A stretch of 64,000 nucleotides of DNA. Source: Lota lota (Eukaryota; Chordata; Actinopteri; Gadiformes; Lotidae). The translations under genes were made by a program, and so were the position numbers. Under the pieces are notes generated by a model that made no database searches, was not told the DNA's origin, and saw only the letters and a program-made list of their open reading frames with translations. The stretch is from assembly GCA_026745465.1 (NCBI GenBank), contig JACYXH010000692.1, positions 1 to 64,000 on the forward strand, given 5' to 3'. Each line of letters opens with the position of its first letter. Position 1 is the first letter of the stretch. Shown piece by piece: positions 62,031 through 64,000 of this stretch.

Positions 62031-62049
62031 GCACATAAAGATTATGTGC
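62031..62049. other. Hairpin in edge monomer
   Basis: Arms GCACATAA and TTATGTGC with a three-base AGA loop. The main-array monomers lack it and read ACATACCACTTTTCTATGTGC here. Confidence 0.75.
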
Positions 62050-63208
62050 GATTATATGCTTTTCAGAGTAAGAGAATCACTTTTTGAGCATAATGTGTTT
62101 CTGAGCATAAACATGTTTTTTGTGTTAAAAACGATGGTGCTTCACCAGTTGATGTTGGTATAAGGTCTAAACAACCTTTCACAAGCTTAGTTAAACTTTC
62201 CCTTTAAAGTGGGAAAAAAGCAACATACCGCACGTAATCTTTTTGTGCGGAAAATGCTTTTCAGAGCAAGAGAATAACTTTTTGAGCACAATGGGTTTCT
62301 AAGCATAAACATGTTTTTTGTGTTAAAAACTATGGTGCTTCACCAGTTGATGTTGGTATAAGGTCTAAACAACCTTTAACAAGCTTAGTTACACTTTTCC
62401 ATTTAAAGTGGAAAAAAGCAACATACCACTTTTCTATGTGTGGAAAATGCTTTTCAGAGCAAGAGAATCACTTTTTGAGCATAATGTGTTTCTGAGCATA
62501 AACATGTTTTTTTGTGTTAAAAACTATGGTGCTTCACCAGTTGATGTTGGTATAAGGTCTAAACAACAATTAACAAGCTTAGTTACAGTATTCCATTTAA
62601 AGTGGGAAAAAAGCAACATATTGCACTAAAGATTATGTGCGATTATATGCTTTTCAGAGTAAGAGAATAACTTTTTGAGCATAATGTGTTTCTGAGCATA
62701 AACATGTTTTTTGTGTTACAAACGATGGTGCTTCACCAGTTGATGTTGGTATGAGGTTTAAACAACCTTTAACAAGCTTAGTTACACTTTTCCATTTAAA
62801 GTGGAAAAAAGCAACATACCACTTTTCTATGTGCGGAAAATGCTTTTCCGAGCAAGAGAATCACTTTTTAAGCATAATGTGTTTCTGAGCATAAACATGT
62901 TTTTTTGTGTTAAAAACGATGGTGCTTCACCAGTTGATGTTGGTATGAGGTTTAAACAACCTTTAACAAGCTTAGTTACACTTTTCCATTTAAAGTGGAC
63001 AAAAGCAACATACCACTTTTCTATGTGCGGAAAATGCTTTTCAGAGCAAGAGAATCACTTTTTGAGCATAATGTTTTTCTGAGCATAAACATGTTTTTTT
63101 GTGTTAAAAACTATGGTGCTTCACCAGTTGATGTTGTTATAAGGTCTAAACAACAAATAACAAGCTTAGTTACAGTATTCCATTTAAAGTGGGAAAAAAG
63201 CAACATAT

Positions 63209-63229
63209 CGCACATAAAGATTATGTGCG
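63209..63229. other. Hairpin in edge monomer, 9-bp arms
   Basis: Arms CGCACATAA and TTATGTGCG around AGA, followed by a direct repeat of TTATGTGC. Confidence 0.8.
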
Positions 63230-63790
63230 ATTATGTGCTTTTCAGAGTAAGAGAATCACTTTTTGAGCATAATGTGTTTCTGAGCATAAACATGTTTTTT
63301 GTGTTACAAACGATGGTGCTTCACCAGTTGATATTGGTATGAGGTTTAAACAACCTTTAACAAGCTTAGTTACACTTTTCCATTTAAAGTGGAAAAAAGC
63401 AACATACCACTTTTCTATGTGCGGAAAATGCTTTTCCGAGCAAGAGAATCACTTTTTAAGCATAATGTGTTTCTGAGCATAAACATGTTTTTTAAAAACG
63501 ATGGTGCTTCACCAGTTGATGTTGTTATGAGGTTTAAACAACCTTTAACAAGCTTAGTTACACTTTTCCATTTAAAGTGGAAAAAAGCAACATACCACTT
63601 TTCTATGTGCGGAAAATGCTTTTCAGAGCAAGAGAATCACTTTTTGAGCATAATGTTTTTCTGAGCATAAACATGTTTTTTTGTGTTAAAAACTATGGTG
63701 CTTCACCAGTTGATGTTGTTATAAGGTCTAAACAACAAATAACAAGCTTAGTTACAGTATTCCATTTAAAGTGGGAAAAAAGCAACATAT

Positions 63791-63811
63791 CGCACATAAA
63801 GATTATGTGCG
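63791..63811. other. Hairpin in edge monomer, 9-bp arms
   Basis: Same perfect dyad as at 63209, one three-monomer unit later. Confidence 0.8.
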
Positions 63812-64000
63812 ATTATGTGCTTTTCAGAGTAAGAGAATAACTTTTTGAGCATAATGTGTTTCTGAGCATAAACATGTTTTTTGTGTTAAAAACGATGGTG
63901 GTTCACCAGTTGATGTTGGTATGAGGTTTAAACAACATTTAACAAGCTTAGTTACACTTTTCCATTTAAAGTGGGAAAAAAGCAACATATTGCACATAAA

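Larger units (their letters stand above)
61947..64000. repeat. Diverged edge satellite with three-monomer periodicity
   Basis: About 10.5 monomers clearly related to the main family but with a shared set of differences: TTCACCAGTTGATG, GAGGTTTAAACAACC, CAAGCTTAGTTAC, and GAGCATAA occurring twice about 21 bp apart (TTTTTGAGCATAATGTG and TTCTGAGCATAAACATG). Every third monomer has a longer segment with a hairpin and ATTATGTGCGATTAT (62041, 62632, 63220, 63802), so the unit is about 582-591 bp. The pattern reaches the window end, so the array continues. No gene. Confidence 0.93.

Noticed and set aside
62995-63082. Zinc-finger-like string CGKCFSEQEN in one satellite frame
   Set aside because: It resembles the CGKCFS part of C2H2 fingers, but the preceding cysteine pair spacing and the histidine pair are missing and the frame is an array by-product.
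1-64000. CRISPR array
   Set aside because: The repeats are directly adjacent 195-bp monomers with no unique spacers, and there are no cas genes.
1-64000. Satellite derived from tRNA, 5S rRNA or a SINE
   Set aside because: No recognisable A-box/B-box pair, 5S internal promoter or A-rich SINE tail pattern was seen in the monomer.
1-64000. Inverted segments within the array
   Set aside because: The landmark GGTGCTTCACCA is nearly palindromic, but the asymmetric landmarks (AAAGTGGGAAAAAAGC, GGTCTAAACAA) are always on the plus strand.

Overview
The window is almost entirely one tandem satellite DNA array, with no recognisable host gene, tRNA or rRNA. The monomer is about 195 bp and about 33% GC. 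It runs head to tail in one orientation from base 1 to base 64000, for roughly 288 monomers. Three GC-rich copies of a non-autonomous LTR retrotransposon (6978-9502, 10290-12868, 15610-18188) lie inside it. The element belongs to the Ty3/Gypsy Tf1/sushi group (chromoviruses). The evidence is a MDPAD protein start right after the primer-binding site, a chromodomain-like C-terminus, a G-rich polypurine tract and an 11-nt self-priming pairing. This group is most abundant in bony fish, so a teleost is the likeliest host. Amphibian or reptile is possible, and the satellite itself was not recognised.

Layout. 1-6977: satellite, irregular at the far left, then regular. 6978-20430: the LTR copies separated by 4 and 14 monomers; all three sit at the same monomer position with the same AGAAA target duplication. 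20430-26400: regular higher-order satellite, nearly identical in part to 2.4-5.5 kb. 26400-44600: satellite with more indels and few clean higher-order units. 44600-61030: homogeneous higher-order repeats with units of about 975, 2532-2539, 1170 and 1171 bp. 61030-61946: a mixed tail of the same satellite. 61947-64000: diverged monomers in a three-monomer (about 588 bp) pattern with a hairpin insertion, as expected at or near an array edge.

How it fits together. Monomers fall into a 195-bp class A and a 196-bp class B. Because 195 is 65 codons, class A runs read as long open frames that stop at each class B monomer; these are by-products of the period, not genes. The retrotransposon appears to have inserted once, into a class B monomer, and was then copied with its satellite flanks by tandem duplications of about 3.3 and 5.3 kb. 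Empty copies of the same site remain at 21.3, 30.7 and 37.3 kb. No defence system, operon or other gene system is present. The most interesting content is the self-priming, chimeric-ORF element amplified as part of a satellite, and the multi-scale history of the array. A centromeric or pericentromeric location is plausible but not shown by the sequence.
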